In this document: positions 4,913 through 5,907 of the stretch, in pieces | Numbering within the stretch: the stretch's first letter is position 1 | How the letters are laid out: every line of letters starts with the position of its first letter | Assembly (NCBI GenBank): GCA_017452215.1 | Contig: JAFTMU010000019.1 | Location: 1 to 5,907, forward strand | Direction: 5' to 3' | Length of the DNA stretch: 5,907 nucleotides | Source of the DNA: Clostridia bacterium | GTDB taxonomy: Bacteria; Bacillota; Clostridia; Oscillospirales; CAG-272 | Translations under genes and position numbers: made by a program | Notes under the pieces: model-generated | The model's database searches: none | Seen by the model: only the letters and a program-made list of their open reading frames with translations | Told to the model about the DNA's origin: nothing

Positions 4913-5695
4913 GTGAAGGAGAAGTCGTTGGGCGTTGCGGAGCGCTCCGCTCTTTTGAGAGATGCCCGAGAGCTTTTGGGGCGGAACGGAAACCGTCTGC
5001 TTCTCATAGAGGCACTGGCGGTGCTGTTGCTTTTCTTTGCAATGTACAGCCTTTTGTGCACCGTCTTTTCGGCGCTGCTGCATTTCGTTCTTGGGGGACC
5101 GTGGAGTGTCGGTCTTGTCTGGACCGCTTTTTACGCACTCCTTTTTGCCTTGACGCTCCTTTTGACGTTGCCGACAGTGTTGGGGATCTTTCAAATGGCA
5201 AAGCAGATGTACGACGGCGAGGAAACGGTGCTTGCCGACCTGTTTTACTTTTTTTCCTCGGGGGAACGGTACCGCAGAGCGATCCGCCTGACAAGGCGCT
5301 TTTGCATTCTTTTGTTTTTGCTTTTGATCTCATCGGAAGCGCTCTACCTGTTGTTTTCGCTTTTTTTGCCGCCTACCATTCCGTATGCCTTGCTGTGCGG
5401 TATTTTGATCGCCGCTTTGGTGTTGGGATGGCTGATGCTGGTCTTTACTCGCTTTCCGCTTTTGTTCTTTGCCCTGTCGGGGGAGAAGACGGCGGAGGAG
5501 AGGAGCGTCGGGCGCAGTGATTGCCTTTTTTGCGGCATGCGCTTTTTGTTACGGTTTCTCCCCGGGATCCTTTTGGGGCTTGTCTCCTTTGGCGTGCTTC
5601 TTTTGATCGACACGCTTCCCAAAATGCTTGTGGCGTATATGTGTGAGTGCGCCGCCTTTGATACTGAAAAAAACGAAACGGATATCCTCGGGTAA
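4913..5695 (+). CDS. polytopic membrane protein, possibly DUF975-like
   Basis: This 260-residue integral membrane protein has no recognisable enzyme motif. Hydrophobic segments from the GTG start lie at about 29-60, 70-94, 129-154, 156-181 and 211-233, suggesting five, perhaps six, spans with a cytosolic N-terminus rich in R, K and E. Between spans two and three is an amphipathic region (MAKQMYDGEETVLADLFYFF, then SSGERYRRAIRLTRR). A segment of this type, with an acidic stretch before a DLF motif and an R-rich helix, occurs in DUF975 and related Clostridia/Bacilli membrane proteins; that likeness is from memory and tentative. No signal peptide is evident. The gene is immediately upstream of metG (71-base gap) and probably shares its transcript, but that does not indicate a function. 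A transporter or membrane-stress role cannot be told apart here. Confidence 0.75.
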   Translation: MKEKSLGVAERSALLRDARELLGRNGNRLLLIEALAVLLLFFAMYSLLCTVFSALLHFVLGGPWSVGLVWTAFYALLFALTLLLTLPTVLGIFQMAKQMYDGEETVLADLFYFFSSGERYRRAIRLTRRFCILLFLLLISSEALYLLFSLFLPPTIPYALLCGILIAALVLGWLMLVFTRFPLLFFALSGEKTAEERSVGRSDCLFCGMRFLLRFLPGILLGLVSFGVLLLIDTLPKMLVAYMCECAAFDTEKNETDILG

Positions 5696-5724
5696 GCGAC
5701 CCTTGCCCGTCAGATAAAATTCCG

Positions 5725-5740
5725 CCTGCTCATTTGCAGG
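5725..5740 (+). other. small hairpin between the membrane gene and metG
   Basis: CCTGC (5725-5729) and GCAGG (5736-5740) form a 5 bp stem with a 6-base loop, ending 12 bases before the AAAGGAAG ribosome binding site region of metG. The stem is followed by TTT and then G, so it is a poor terminator. It might tune metG translation or be chance. No T-box features (specifier loop, T-box sequence) fit in this 71-base gap. Confidence 0.25.
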
Positions 5741-5766
5741 TTTGGAAAATGAAAGGAAGTTTGACT

Positions 5767-5907
5767 ATGAGTGAAAAATTTTACATGACGACCGCCATTG
5801 CTTACGCCTCCAGTAAGCCTCATTTCGGCAACACCTACGAGTTGATTATGTCCGACGCCGTGGCTCGCTACCAGAGAATGTGCGGCAAGGACGTGTTTTT
5901 CTGCACG
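5767..5907 (+). CDS. metG: methionyl-tRNA synthetase, N-terminal 47 codons
   Basis: This class I synthetase charges initiator and elongator tRNA-Met with methionine in the cytosol. The 47 visible residues begin MSEKFYMTTAIAYASSKPHF. They contain the first strand (KFYMTTAIAYAS) and the HIGH-type ATP-binding motif, here HFGN (19-22), followed by TYELIMSDAVARYQRMCGKDVFFCT, the expected helix and strand of the catalytic fold. Many clostridial enzymes read HIGN or similar at this place, so the terminal asparagine is a clade variant rather than a defect. AAAGGAAG (5752-5759) lies 7 bases upstream of the ATG. The gene continues past the right edge, so the KMSKS loop, zinc knuckle and any C-terminal tRNA-binding domain cannot be assessed. 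Confidence 0.93.
   Translation, partial: MSEKFYMTTAIAYASSKPHFGNTYELIMSDAVARYQRMCGKDVFFCT

Overview
The window looks like chromosomal DNA from a low-to-moderate-GC Gram-positive anaerobe of the class Clostridia, plausibly an uncultured gut Oscillospirales-type lineage. The basis is a DUF4364-type winged-helix gene, a SigH-like sigma factor, strong AGGAGG-type ribosome binding sites, vegetative promoters with TTGACA/TATAAT-like boxes, AT-rich intergenic DNA and a clostridial-style MetRS start. The genus is not determinable from the sequence.

Layout, left to right. (1) Positions 1-516, minus strand: most of a small sigma-70 family factor that runs off the left edge, with a near-consensus promoter at 593-566. 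(2) Positions 517-835: an AT-rich gap with that promoter and the terminator of the next gene. (3) Positions 836-1390, minus: a DUF4364 winged-helix protein. (4) Positions 1391-1544: a short divergent control region with two back-to-back promoters. (5) Positions 1545-2762, plus: homoserine dehydrogenase (hom), the branch-point enzyme towards threonine and methionine, closed by a strong terminator. (6) Positions 2823-3437, minus and convergent with hom: an unrecognised two-helix membrane protein that probably starts at GTG. (7) Positions 3438-3672: intergenic DNA with two inverted repeats and a promoter for the next gene. (8) Positions 3673-4722, plus: a complete Fic-domain AMP-transferase with an N-terminal autoinhibitory motif and a C-terminal winged-helix-like tail. 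(9) Positions 4913-5695, plus: a polytopic membrane protein, possibly DUF975-like, starting at GTG. (10) Positions 5767-5907, plus: the first 47 codons of methionyl-tRNA synthetase, probably co-transcribed with the membrane gene.

hom and metG both touch methionine biology, but they have separate promoters with unrelated genes between them, so no single pathway operon is evident. The most interesting signal is the control region of the Fic gene. A 14-base motif occurs twice (one mismatch, 55 bp apart), and each copy forms the left arm of a perfect inverted repeat. One of these repeats spans the -10 box and predicted transcription start. This looks like a two-site operator for tight repression, perhaps by the Fic protein's own DNA-binding-like tail. 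All five promoters I could place carry a TGn extended -10. No CRISPR array, tRNA, rRNA, insertion sequence or clearly new multi-gene system was seen.
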